DNA from: Endozoicomonas sp. G2_2
GTDB lineage: Bacteria > Pseudomonadota > Gammaproteobacteria > Nevskiales > Salinisphaeraceae
Reading direction: 5' to 3'
DNA length: 64,000 nt
Assembly (NCBI RefSeq): GCF_017744135.1
Contig: NZ_JAGHQU010000008.1
Location: forward strand, 62,001-126,000
The position numbers and the translations under genes are program-made. Under the pieces are notes generated by a model. That model was not told the DNA's origin. It was given only the letters and a program-made list of their open reading frames with translations, and ran no database searches. How positions within the stretch are numbered: the stretch's first letter is position 1; the number at the start of each line of letters is the position of its first letter. This document shows positions 57,041-64,000 of this stretch, piece by piece.

Positions 57041-57428
57041 CGTCGTTCAGGGTTTCGATAATGGGGCAGCCGTCGACCGAGCCCTCGCCGGAGCAGCGGC
57101 AGGTGACGTCGTACAGCGTGGCGCGCATGCGTTGCAGATCGCCCAGCCGGGCTTCGATCTCGGCCAGCTTGGCCTCGGCGACACGCTTGATGTCCGCACG
57201 CTGGCCACCGGCCTGCAATTCCAGCAGGGAGCGGATTTCCTCCAGCGTGAAGCCCAGCCGTTTGGCGCGGCGGATGAACCGCAGCCGTCGTGCGGCATCT
57301 TCCGGGTAGCGCCGGTAGCCGCTGGCCGCGCGCGGCGGCTCCGGCATCAAGCCACGCCGCTCGTAGTAGCGGATGGTTTCGACGCCGGCGTCGGCCGCGG
57401 TGGCGAGTTGTCCAATGGAGTACGGCAT
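57033..57428 (-). CDS. MerR-family metal-responsive regulator
   Basis: 131 aa. The DNA-binding N-terminus ([27 protein letters not shown]) is MerR-like. The C-terminus has Cys110, Cys112 and Cys121 (C-x8-C spacing between 112 and 121, as in MerR). The position of MerR Cys82 is Ala78-Asp79 (QRADIKR), closer to CueR, where Ser replaces Cys. This argues for a monovalent ion, probably Cu+. It is first in the operon with the copper ATPase. Confidence 0.88.
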   Translation of the reverse strand: MPYSIGQLATAADAGVETIRYYERRGLMPEPPRAASGYRRYPEDAARRLRFIRRAKRLGFTLEEIRSLLELQAGGQRADIKRVAEAKLAEIEARLGDLQRMRATLYDVTCRCSGEGSVDGCPIIETLNDDD

Positions 57429-57455
57429 CGGGTCTCACGGGAATGAGGTGATCGA

Positions 57456-57486
57456 AACATAATCCCGTACCAAGGTACGGGGTCAA
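57456..57486 (-). promoter_or_regulatory. MerR-type promoter/operator with 19-bp spacer
   Basis: On the minus strand: -35 TTGACC (57486-57481), a 19-base spacer and -10 TATGTT (57461-57456). Inside the spacer CCCGTACC-TT-GGTACGGG is a perfect dyad (57464-57481). The long spacer and centred dyad are the hallmark of MerR-family activated promoters; the half-site CCGTAC is that of merO. It drives the regulator and ATPase genes. Confidence 0.9.
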
Positions 57487-57585
57487 GTGGAGTCCGGCAG
57501 GCGCATGTGCCCGTCGCTGGAGGCCTCAAACGCTGCAAGCGCGTACACTACGGCGCGTTACGAACCGGTGACAGGAACGAGACGT

Positions 57586-58536
57586 ATGCGAGTAGTGGCG
57601 ATTGGCGCCGGCGCCTGGGGCAAGAACATCATCCGCAATCTCGCCGAGATCGGCGCGCTGGGCGGTATCGTCGATGGCAATGCCGATCGTCTCAACGAAT
57701 TCGGCGAGCAATATCCGCAGGCGGCGCTGTTTGCCGACTATCGCGCCGCGCTGGAATCGGACTGCGAGGCCGTGGCCATCGCCACGCCGACGCCGTCGCA
57801 TTTCGAGATCGCCATGGCCGCGCTCGAGGCGGGCAAGGACGTATTCGTCGAAAAGCCGCTTACCCACAGCTCGGCGCAGGCGCGCCAGCTGGTGGACGCG
57901 GCCCGGCACAAGAACGCGATTCTCATGGTCGGCCATCTGCTGATCTATCAGCCGGCGATCGCCTGGATTCGCGACTATGTCGCCGCCGGCGAGATCGGCG
58001 AGCTGTTCTCGATCCGTCACGAACGGCTCAACCTGGGCCGCGCACGCAGCGCCGAGAACGTGATCTGGGATATCGGCGTGCACGACATGGCGATCATGCT
58101 CTATCTGGTCGGCATGGCGCCGGACCGGGTACGCGGCACCGGCCATCGCATGCTCGGTCTCGGCGTCGAGGACGAGGTGCATGTGCATCTCGAGTTCGAG
58201 AACGGCGTGCGCGGCAATATCCATACCTCCTGGCTCTGGCCCGAGACCAACCGGCGCACCATTCTGCGCGGCTCGCGCGGCATGCTCGTCTACGACGAAG
58301 TCGGCCAGACGGTCACGCATCACCGCAAGTGGATCGATGACGATCTGCAGAACCACGACGAGGGCAGCGAAGTCGTGCATCGCGGCGACGGCCAGCCGCT
58401 CAAGCTGGAACTGCAGCATTTCATCGACCGCGTGGCCGACCGCCAGCCGGCGCGCTCGGACGGCGAAAGCGCACTGGCCGTGGTCGAGACTCTGGAACGC
58501 ATCAACACGGCGGTCGAGGAATCGAGCCGCTACTAG
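57586..58536 (+). CDS. Gfo/Idh/MocA-family NAD(P)-dependent oxidoreductase
   Basis: 316 aa. The Rossmann start is MRVVAIGAGAWGKNIIRNLA, the signature EKPL is in KDVFVEKPLTHSSAQAR, and IWDIGVHDMAIMLYLVG carries the catalytic-type His. Similar proteins act on sugars or UDP-sugars in polysaccharide biosynthesis (WlbA-like). AGGAACGAGA precedes ATG 57586. It is divergent from the MerR operon. Confidence 0.85.
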   Translation: MRVVAIGAGAWGKNIIRNLAEIGALGGIVDGNADRLNEFGEQYPQAALFADYRAALESDCEAVAIATPTPSHFEIAMAALEAGKDVFVEKPLTHSSAQARQLVDAARHKNAILMVGHLLIYQPAIAWIRDYVAAGEIGELFSIRHERLNLGRARSAENVIWDIGVHDMAIMLYLVGMAPDRVRGTGHRMLGLGVEDEVHVHLEFENGVRGNIHTSWLWPETNRRTILRGSRGMLVYDEVGQTVTHHRKWIDDDLQNHDEGSEVVHRGDGQPLKLELQHFIDRVADRQPARSDGESALAVVETLERINTAVEESSRY

Positions 58537-58565
58537 CCGAACGTCACGACACGGCAGCTCATATC

Positions 58566-58591
58566 ACGGTGCCCTCGAGGCGCCGTTTTTT
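58566..58591 (+). terminator. Rho-independent terminator after the Gfo/Idh/MocA gene
   Basis: ACGGTGCC (58566-58573) pairs with GGCGCCGT (58579-58586) with one G-T pair, loop CTCGA, followed by six T. Confidence 0.85.
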
Positions 58592-58630
58592 GCTTGCTCG
58601 ATTGGCGTGCGCCCCGCATATTGCAGACAG

Positions 58631-58653
58631 CGATATCGAACACATCGATATCG
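58631..58653. repeat. Two CGATATCG palindromes, 15 bp apart
   Basis: Exact 8-bp palindromes at 58631-58638 and 58646-58653, within the 5' region of the SBF transporter gene. Spacing of 15 bp between starts is compatible with a pair of operator half-sites, but no candidate regulator is adjacent. Confidence 0.4.
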
Positions 58654-58701
58654 AGGAAAACAACAAGCAATAACAAGACACAAGACGAAGGGGAGCGCCG
58701 C

Positions 58702-59571
58702 GTGGAACAAGGGGTACTGATTCAGATCGGGCTGCCGGTCTCGTTGTTCATCATCATGCTCGGCATGGGGCTGACCCTCGCGCCGCGCGATTTTCGCAAC
58801 GTGTTGGTGTATCCGCGCGCCACGATCATGGGGGCCGTGGCCCAGATTCTGCTGCTGCCGGTGATGGCCTTTGCGATCGCCGCCGTGCTCGGCCTGCCGG
58901 GGCCGATCGCGGTCGGGCTGGTCATCATCGCTGCCTGCCCCGGTGGCACGACCTCCAATCTGTTCACCTTTCTGGCCCGCGGCAACGTGGCGCTGTCGAT
59001 CGTGCTGACCGTGCTGGCAAGCCTGGTCACCATCCTCACGCTGCCGCTGTTCACCAACCTGGCGATGCGCCTCTATATGGACACCAGCGAGCAGATCTCG
59101 CTGCCCGTGCTGCGCACCATCGCCACGCTGGTAGTCATCATCCTCATCCCCGTATCGCTGGGCATGGGTGTGCGACGTATTGCGCCGGGCTTCGCGAAAC
59201 GCTCGGAAAGTGTGGTCAGCCTGTTCGGCATGCTGGTGCTGGTCGCGCTCATTGTGGCCATCGTCATGCAGGTGCGCGATCAGTTCTGGACGCTTTTGCA
59301 GACGGCGGGCCTGGCGGCGGCTGCGCTCAACGTCGCCGGTATCGCGCTCGGGTTTCTCGGCGGCCGGCTGACTGGCCTGCCGGCGCGCGACGCACTGACG
59401 GTCGCAATCGAGCTCGGCATCAAGAACGCCACGCTCGGCCTGCTCGTGACGCTCACGCTGCTGGACTCCAGCGAGATGTCGGTGCCGTCCGCGGTTTACG
59501 GCGTGCTCATGTTCGTCTTCGGCATCGGGCTGATCATCTTCGGGCGCAAGACCCAGCGCGCGCCTGACTAG
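58702..59571 (+). CDS. Bile acid:sodium symporter (SBF/BASS) family transporter
   Basis: 289 aa with about nine or ten membrane helices. Conserved core: VGLVIIAACPGGTTSNLFTFLARGN and TVAIELGIKNATLGLLVTLTLL (the sodium/substrate crossover region, with E-x-G-x-x-N). GGGGAG at 58690-58695 lies 6 bases before the GTG at 58702, so the longer open frame is not used. Substrate likely an organic acid. Confidence 0.85.
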   Translation: MEQGVLIQIGLPVSLFIIMLGMGLTLAPRDFRNVLVYPRATIMGAVAQILLLPVMAFAIAAVLGLPGPIAVGLVIIAACPGGTTSNLFTFLARGNVALSIVLTVLASLVTILTLPLFTNLAMRLYMDTSEQISLPVLRTIATLVVIILIPVSLGMGVRRIAPGFAKRSESVVSLFGMLVLVALIVAIVMQVRDQFWTLLQTAGLAAAALNVAGIALGFLGGRLTGLPARDALTVAIELGIKNATLGLLVTLTLLDSSEMSVPSAVYGVLMFVFGIGLIIFGRKTQRAPD

Positions 59572-59612
59572 GCCGGGCGCACGATTAGGCCGCACCAGAA
59601 CAGGGCGCGCTC

Positions 59613-59629
59613 GGCGGCGTAAGGCCGCC
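59613..59629 (+). terminator. Short hairpin after the SBF gene
   Basis: GGCGGC (59613-59618) pairs with GCCGCC (59624-59629) around GTAAG, about 40 bases after the stop; only a weak pyrimidine tail follows. The rest of 59572-59823 shows no gene. Confidence 0.35.
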
Positions 59630-59823
59630 CCTTCCCGGCGGCCGGATCGCGTGCGCTCCCATCAACCGGCGTCAGTCGTAGCGGCCCTCGCGTTTGCGAC
59701 GTCTGAGTGCGCGACTTACGGTGGCCGGGTCGTTCAGTGACCCACCATGCATCGCACACTCGGTTACAGGAAGGCGCGGCATTATCGCCGCAGCAGCAGC
59801 TCGCGTTTTCGGAGGCCTTGCGG

Positions 59824-60801
59824 ATGTGTCGCTTTTGCTTGGAATCGGCTCTTGTCGGCCATCTTGACGAACTCAATGACCAAGAGTTGCTGGACGCGTT
59901 TGATCCGCCAATCGATGCGCTCGAGGAGATTGATGACCTGCCTGCCGCCCTCATCGACTTGAATCCGGAGAAGCACGCGCTCGAAGTCGTCATAGCGCGT
60001 GTTGTCGAGCATTACGTGCTGCGCGGATTCGACGCATCGGTCTTCGAAGCGGTGCAGAACACCTATGGCCACGCCGCTATCTCTGCGTTTTTTGAGACAA
60101 GTCGAGAGGCGCAGCCGGACTCGCTGGGCTCCGAGCTCACCGACGTCACGATCTACCAGCATCGCAAGGCCTGGTCCCGGTTGATGGCGCAGCGCACCGC
60201 GCTAGTCGGGCACGCAAAAGCCCGTCTCTATGAATACTTGGACTTATGGTGCGTCGCATTGCTCTGGCCAGCCGACCAGCATGAAGTCCAAGCGATGCCC
60301 AAGGTTCAGCCGCCCGCCCGCGAGGAGACGGCGGCAAATACGAGCAGTCTGCATGCACGTTTCATCGGCGATTTCGCCGCGCTGGCCATCGTGCGCCGCT
60401 TCGAACCGGACGCGCCGGTGATTCGATCCATAGTCGCTGCCCAGCCGATGCACCTCCCAGGTTTTTCGACGCTCGGACTATGGCTTCAGCGTCGAGCCGC
60501 GGCGCACGTGGTTCGACATCGCGGCGTGGACTTTTTGGACTGCTTGCTGGAAGTTTCAGATGAGTTCAGGCGACTTGGCTATGAAGATTGGGCCGTCCGC
60601 AACGAACTGTTTCACTATGGTGTAGTGACTGCGCTGCTTACCGAAGAGGGCTGGCTACAACTTGACAAAATCCATCGCGAATACGATCAGACAAAAGGTC
60701 GATTGCCGGCAAATGGCGTGAGCGCGGTCGCTACTCAAGACGTGATAGATAGCCGACTTGGGAGGACCGTCCAGCGTCGGCCTGGCAATTTATTGTTCTA
60801 G
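59824..60801 (+). CDS. Orphan hypothetical protein with N-terminal CxxC
   Basis: 325 aa, family not recognised. It begins MCRFCLESALVGHLDELNDQ (one CxxC at residues 2-5), then mixed helices with many charged residues (LEVVIARVVEHYVLRGFD; YQHRKAWSRLMAQRTALVGH). The C-terminal part has VDFLDCLLEVSDEFRRLGYE. GGAGG at 59811-59815 supports this start. The sequence after ~60500 is AT-richer than the core genome. It faces the nuclease cassette tail-to-tail. Confidence 0.65.
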   Translation: MCRFCLESALVGHLDELNDQELLDAFDPPIDALEEIDDLPAALIDLNPEKHALEVVIARVVEHYVLRGFDASVFEAVQNTYGHAAISAFFETSREAQPDSLGSELTDVTIYQHRKAWSRLMAQRTALVGHAKARLYEYLDLWCVALLWPADQHEVQAMPKVQPPAREETAANTSSLHARFIGDFAALAIVRRFEPDAPVIRSIVAAQPMHLPGFSTLGLWLQRRAAAHVVRHRGVDFLDCLLEVSDEFRRLGYEDWAVRNELFHYGVVTALLTEEGWLQLDKIHREYDQTKGRLPANGVSAVATQDVIDSRLGRTVQRRPGNLLF

Positions 60802-60896
60802 CTTTTGAATTTTTTAGATTCGCGCGGAAGTTATTCGGCGGTACCGTGAGATAAAAGCCTATCGCTCACAGTTCGCGGTCGGGACAAGGCTTATGA

Positions 60897-61505
60897 CTAG
60901 ATAAGCGCCTGTGTAAATGCACGTACTGCTGCAAGAGCGGCTTTCTGCAGCGGCGTTACATCGATGTGATCTAAACCTCGAACCGGCAAGTCCACCGGCT
61001 TTGTAGTCCACTCATCTTCATTGCCATCATGTTCCCAAGCGGCCGCATCGAGAGTCAGACTGTTTGAGAATCCGTAGCCGCCGCCTTTCTCTTCAAAGTG
61101 AAAGCCAATTTTTATAGCCTTCTGGTCGCTCCACACGGAAGAGATAAATCGGCCGTTTTCGATATTGTGCATGCGATACATGCACTCATCCCAAGTGGTT
61201 GAAAGCGAGAGCTCTCCCTCGTATTCGTGTGCTTTGCAATCGGTAGCGCCAGCTTCGATCAATAGGCTCGTCGCCGGCGCCCAAACTTCTTCCCATAGAG
61301 CTTTGTAAAATAGCCATAGGTCGACTTGGGTCTGATAACCAGCCAGTAGCGCGCGGTGATAAGTGGCGAGATCATCCCAGCTCATATCTTCCGTGACGCC
61401 GTCATTGCGCCCGTGAATCTTTTCTACGAGCGTCTCAATCGCTTGTGCGTTACCTGGGGATTCGTAGTAGAACTGCAACGATTCGGGAATATCGATTTTT
61501 GACAT
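60897..61505 (-). CDS. Acidic hypothetical protein, partner of the PD-(D/E)XK gene
   Basis: 202 aa, acidic, no family recognised. Notable are MSWDDLATYHRALLAGYQTQ, the aromatic-rich VDLWLFYKALWEEVWAPATS, and a beta-rich centre (EGELSLSTTWDECMYRMHNI; IKIGFHFEEKGGGYGFSNSL). Its ATG starts one base after the stop codon of the nuclease-like gene, so translation is coupled. AT-rich compared with the window. It could be a cognate inhibitor or a second effector subunit. Confidence 0.65.
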   Translation of the reverse strand: MSKIDIPESLQFYYESPGNAQAIETLVEKIHGRNDGVTEDMSWDDLATYHRALLAGYQTQVDLWLFYKALWEEVWAPATSLLIEAGATDCKAHEYEGELSLSTTWDECMYRMHNIENGRFISSVWSDQKAIKIGFHFEEKGGGYGFSNSLTLDAAAWEHDGNEDEWTTKPVDLPVRGLDHIDVTPLQKAALAAVRAFTQALI

Positions 61506-61506
61506 G

Positions 61507-62292
61507 TCAGGCTCCGATCCGCGCCCAGAGTTGGCGTCGGAATGCGATAAAGGTATTGTCGTGATCGGACACTAATTCCGCTTCCCAATGACGAAGAAAA
61601 TTCAGCCATGAGAGCGGATGCCAGAGTTCCTTAAGCGAGCGCCTGTCTGCTCGTGAGAAGGCCCCATCCAGTGTGAGTAATACGAGCCGCAGATGCTCCG
61701 GATCGTCGACATTCTGCAGCGCGTCGCGGCCGTATTTCTCCAGCTGACCTTTCGTCAGCTTGTGATCGAATTTCATCTCGACGATTTGACGATATCTTCG
61801 GCAATTTTCATCGCGCCAGCTAATCAATAAGTCGATCCGCATAGATGAGTTATCTATACGGTCTTCAGCAGCAACATAAAAGCCCGTCGCTGATTTTAAG
61901 GAGTGGAGAAAATTACTTGAGGAGGGTTCGTTCGGGATCAGCGCTCGAATGAGCGACTTACAACGATTTGCTTTCAGCTCCGGCATATCCCCGGCATGGG
62001 AAAAATGGGCGATTCCACTGGATGCCTGAGGCTCATGGAGCCTGAAACCGAATGGTTCTGCCAGATTGAGAGCGTGGCGCTCCCGCAAGCCGGGAAAGTA
62101 GTCCGTTATCGAGCTAGCCTGAAACGAGCTGATTGATCGGCTCGACTCTGTTACTCGCTCGCTATTTGTGAGAATAGTTCCGAAGCGATTCCGAACGAAA
62201 TCGACGACTTGGCTATCGAGAACCGGGTTTCTCGACCACAGATCCGCCTCCGCTACAACGGATTTGTAAGTCGAATTTAACCCATTCTGCAT
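61507..62292 (-). CDS. PD-(D/E)XK superfamily nuclease-like protein (RecB-type QxxxY motif)
   Basis: 261 aa. Residues 152-187 hold a PD-(D/E)XK core: Asp154 (MRIDLLISW), Glu172-x-Lys174 (QIVEMKFDHKL) and Gln183-x3-Tyr187 (KGQLEKY), the QxxxY element of RecB-like nucleases. The N-terminal 140 residues are Ser-rich and unrecognised. The sequence is AT-rich with AGT/AAT/ATA codons. A G-run before the ATG at 62292 is its ribosome site. Likely a DNA-acting accessory or defence protein; no family name can be given. Confidence 0.7.
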   Translation of the reverse strand: MQNGLNSTYKSVVAEADLWSRNPVLDSQVVDFVRNRFGTILTNSERVTESSRSISSFQASSITDYFPGLRERHALNLAEPFGFRLHEPQASSGIAHFSHAGDMPELKANRCKSLIRALIPNEPSSSNFLHSLKSATGFYVAAEDRIDNSSMRIDLLISWRDENCRRYRQIVEMKFDHKLTKGQLEKYGRDALQNVDDPEHLRLVLLTLDGAFSRADRRSLKELWHPLSWLNFLRHWEAELVSDHDNTFIAFRRQLWARIGA

Positions 62293-62403
62293 ACTCAGTT
62301 TTCCCCGAGTTGTAGTTATAGTTTCGAGTAAATCGACCCTAACTCGGGGGTCTGCTAAATGGAAGGGGAGCTGTCTATCGGAATTCGATCGCAGGCGGCC
62401 CTC

Positions 62404-63177
62404 TTAAATAACGAAGTCGGCCACCACGGGCACGTGATCCGACGGTCGCTTGCGCCCGCGTTCGCCGACGTGCGCCTTGCATTCGCGGCAGTTCTCGGCG
62501 AGCGCGCGGGTGGCGAGCACGTGGTCGATACGCAGCCCGGCGTTGCGCGCCCAGCCGCCGTTGCGATAGTCCCACCAGGTGAAGCGATGGCGGCCTTCGC
62601 GCTCGTCGAACAGGCGCCAGCAGTCGGTGAGGCCGGCGTCGAGAAGCGTCTGCAGAGCCGCACGCTCGGGGGGCGAGCAGAGGATGCGCCCCTGCCATTT
62701 CTCGGGGTCGTAGGTGTCTTCGTCGCGGGGCGCGATATTGAAATCGCCGGTGAGCACGAGCTTGTCGTGGGCCTTCAGTTCGTCGGTGAGCCAGGCGGCG
62801 AGCGCTTCAAACCAGGCGAGCTTGTAGGCGTACTTGGGTGAATCGAGATCCTGGCCGTTGGGGCAATACACGCCGATCACGCGCACGCCGTTCACGGTCG
62901 CGGCGATCACGCGCTTGTGGTCGTCCTCGAAGCCGGGCAGGGCGTAGACCACGTCCTCTGCTCCGGTCTTGGTGAGCAGGGCGACGCCGTTATAGGTCTT
63001 CTGGCCGGTGAAAACGGTCTCGTAGCCGGCCGCGCGGATGGCATCGGCGGGAAACTTGTCGTCGGTGAGCTTGGTTTCCTGTAACGCGAGCGCGTCGACG
63101 GGGTTCTTCTCCAGCCAGGCGAGGACGTGCTCCAGGCGGACGTTGAGCGAATTGACGTTCCAGGTGGCGATCTGCAT
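62404..63177 (-). CDS. xthA: Exodeoxyribonuclease III
   Basis: 257 aa Mg2+-dependent AP endonuclease/3' exonuclease of base-excision repair. Motifs: IATWNVNSLNVRLEHVLAWL, DALALQETKL (metal Glu), LTGDFNIAPRDEDTYDP, LRIDHVLATRAL and the C-terminal SDHVPVVADFVI (catalytic Asp-His). Met 63177 starts the fold; the frame extends to 63201. It is divergent from the DUF1499 gene by about 90 bases. Confidence 0.92.
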   Translation of the reverse strand: MQIATWNVNSLNVRLEHVLAWLEKNPVDALALQETKLTDDKFPADAIRAAGYETVFTGQKTYNGVALLTKTGAEDVVYALPGFEDDHKRVIAATVNGVRVIGVYCPNGQDLDSPKYAYKLAWFEALAAWLTDELKAHDKLVLTGDFNIAPRDEDTYDPEKWQGRILCSPPERAALQTLLDAGLTDCWRLFDEREGRHRFTWWDYRNGGWARNAGLRIDHVLATRALAENCRECKAHVGERGRKRPSDHVPVVADFVI

Positions 63178-63266
63178 CCAAGACTTCCTTGCGGTCGACA
63201 ACGCATGAATCGAGCGGGCGGCGGTGTACAGTGCGAGACCTATACCCAGCCCGGCGAATTCACCCG

Positions 63267-63737
63267 ATGATTCGAGTTCTGTTCAAACCGTTTGCGACCG
63301 CCATTGTAATGGCCACCGGACTGGTCGGCTGTGCGAGTTCGCCGCCCAAGCAGTTCACCCGCTCGGCGGATGAGTTCACACCGTGCTCGAGCGCGCCGCA
63401 CTGCGTGTCGTCGCAGGCGCCGCGCGACGGCTCGAAGCATGTCGAGCCGCTGCGCTTCGAAGGCGCGACCGTCGCGGCGGCCCGCCAAGCGCTGCTCAAG
63501 ACGCTCTACGCGGCTGAAGGCGCGAAGGTAGAGCGCGCCGAAAATCGTTTTGTTCACGCCACGTTTCGCACCACGGTGGGCTTTGTCGACGACGTGACCT
63601 TTCTGATCCAGCCCGATGCACAGATCATCGATGTGAAATCGTCGTCCCGGATCGGTTACTACGACTTTAACGTCAACCGAAGGCGTGTCGAGCAATTGCG
63701 GGCACGTTTCGATGCGCTGCTCGACACCGCGGTCTAG
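63267..63737 (+). CDS. DUF1499 family lipoprotein
   Basis: 156 aa. Signal peptide with lipobox LVGC (~residue 22), then the DUF1499 domain: CSSAPHCVSSQAPRDGSKHV (conserved C-x-x-x-P-x-C-V-S-S pattern) and IDVKSSSRIGYYDFNVNRRRVEQLR near the C-terminus. The family is widespread in proteobacteria with unknown role at the cell envelope. It ends 39 bases before the convergent prlC. Confidence 0.85.
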   Translation: MIRVLFKPFATAIVMATGLVGCASSPPKQFTRSADEFTPCSSAPHCVSSQAPRDGSKHVEPLRFEGATVAAARQALLKTLYAAEGAKVERAENRFVHATFRTTVGFVDDVTFLIQPDAQIIDVKSSSRIGYYDFNVNRRRVEQLRARFDALLDTAV

Positions 63738-63747
63738 CCTAGCCATC

Positions 63748-63768
63748 GCCCGCCGGTGACCGGCGGGC
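63748..63768. terminator. GC hairpin between convergent genes
   Basis: GCCCGCCGG (63748-63756) pairs perfectly with CCGGCGGGC (63760-63768), loop TGA. No U-tract. It lies between the stops of the DUF1499 gene and prlC. Confidence 0.5.
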
Positions 63769-63776
63769 GCGTGGTG

Positions 63777-64000
63777 TCAGGCCGCGCGCTCGCTCTGGTC
63801 CAGCCCGCTATGGCGCAGTAACGCATCGATCGACGGCTCGCGGCCACGGAAGGCCACGAAGTTGTCGAGGGCGTCGCGGGTCGCGCCGCGTTCCAGCACT
63901 TCGGTGAGAAAGCGCCGGCCCGTGGCCTTGTCGAACAGCGAGCTTTCTTCGAACGCCGCAAACGCGTCGGCCGAAAGGACTTCGGCCCATTTATAGCTGT
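63777..64000 (-). CDS. prlC: Oligopeptidase A (M3 metallopeptidase), 3' end only
   Basis: Only the C-terminal ~74 residues are in the window. They read YKWAEVLSADAFAAFEESSL, then LFDKATGRRFLTEVLERG and FVAFRGREPSIDALLRHSGL, the conserved tail of M3 peptidases of the PrlC/Dcp group. The zinc site HExxH lies outside the window. Converges on the DUF1499 gene. Confidence 0.85.
   Translation of the reverse strand, partial: SYKWAEVLSADAFAAFEESSLFDKATGRRFLTEVLERGATRDALDNFVAFRGREPSIDALLRHSGLDQSERAA

Noticed and set aside
54983-57061. 692-aa plus-strand frame opposite the copper ATPase
   Set aside because: Antisense shadow of a clear P-type ATPase; translation is His/Arg/Gln-rich with no domain.

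Overview
The window is a piece of GC-rich gammaproteobacterial chromosome. The best anchors are rsmG-parA-parB followed by a full F1Fo ATP synthase operon (atpIBEFHAGDC), opgGH, glmU and glmS. Gene content also includes a wax-ester synthase/DGAT, an AlmA-like long-chain alkane monooxygenase, 2-methylcitrate synthase, SelO, and Lpp-type and other lipoproteins. Together these fit a marine or halophilic, lipid-storing gammaproteobacterium. Salinisphaeraceae is my best guess, but it is an inference from gene content and not a database result. No rRNA, tRNA, CRISPR array or intact transposase gene was found.

Layout. 1-9.6 kb: partial opgD (Tat-exported), a hotdog thioesterase, a GST, FMN/flavin enzymes, an MBL-fold hydrolase, a KefB/KefC-type antiporter, a PAP2 phosphatase and a DUF1206 protein. 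9.6-20.1 kb: queA, a tandem thioredoxin-fold protein, lipoproteins, mscL, an SRPBCC protein, a methyltransferase, selO, an AT-rich orphan, an enoyl-CoA hydratase-family gene, an Lpp-like lipoprotein, an L,D-transpeptidase, pdxH and a dodecin. 20.2-31 kb is lipid and propionate metabolism: acuI-prpC, MAPEG, WS/DGAT, the AlmA-like monooxygenase, glnS and a carboxyltransferase. 31.2-50.1 kb is the core block: rsmG, a 269-bp self-complementary element, parAB, atp operon, an outer-membrane-like protein, opgGH, glmU and glmS. 50.4-58.6 kb: a DoxX/AhpD-like pair opposite a TetR gene, MaoC-MFS, DUF2267, and a MerR-regulated copper ATPase operon. 58.7-64 kb: an SBF transporter, an AT-richer island of three unrecognised genes (one with a RecB-like PD-(D/E)XK motif), xthA, a DUF1499 lipoprotein and the 3' end of prlC.

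How the genes fit together. atp genes make the proton-driven ATP synthase. glmU and glmS feed UDP-GlcNAc to peptidoglycan and LPS. opgG, opgH and opgD make and tailor osmoregulated periplasmic glucans. With mscL and the Kef-type antiporter these give a visible osmotic-stress theme. AcuI makes propionyl-CoA and PrpC consumes it. The alkane monooxygenase and WS/DGAT would link hydrocarbon oxidation to wax-ester storage.

The least explained sequence is the 269-bp element directly upstream of parA (31884-32152), which has 25-bp perfect terminal inverted repeats and nested inner hairpins, and the two-gene nuclease cassette at 60897-62292.
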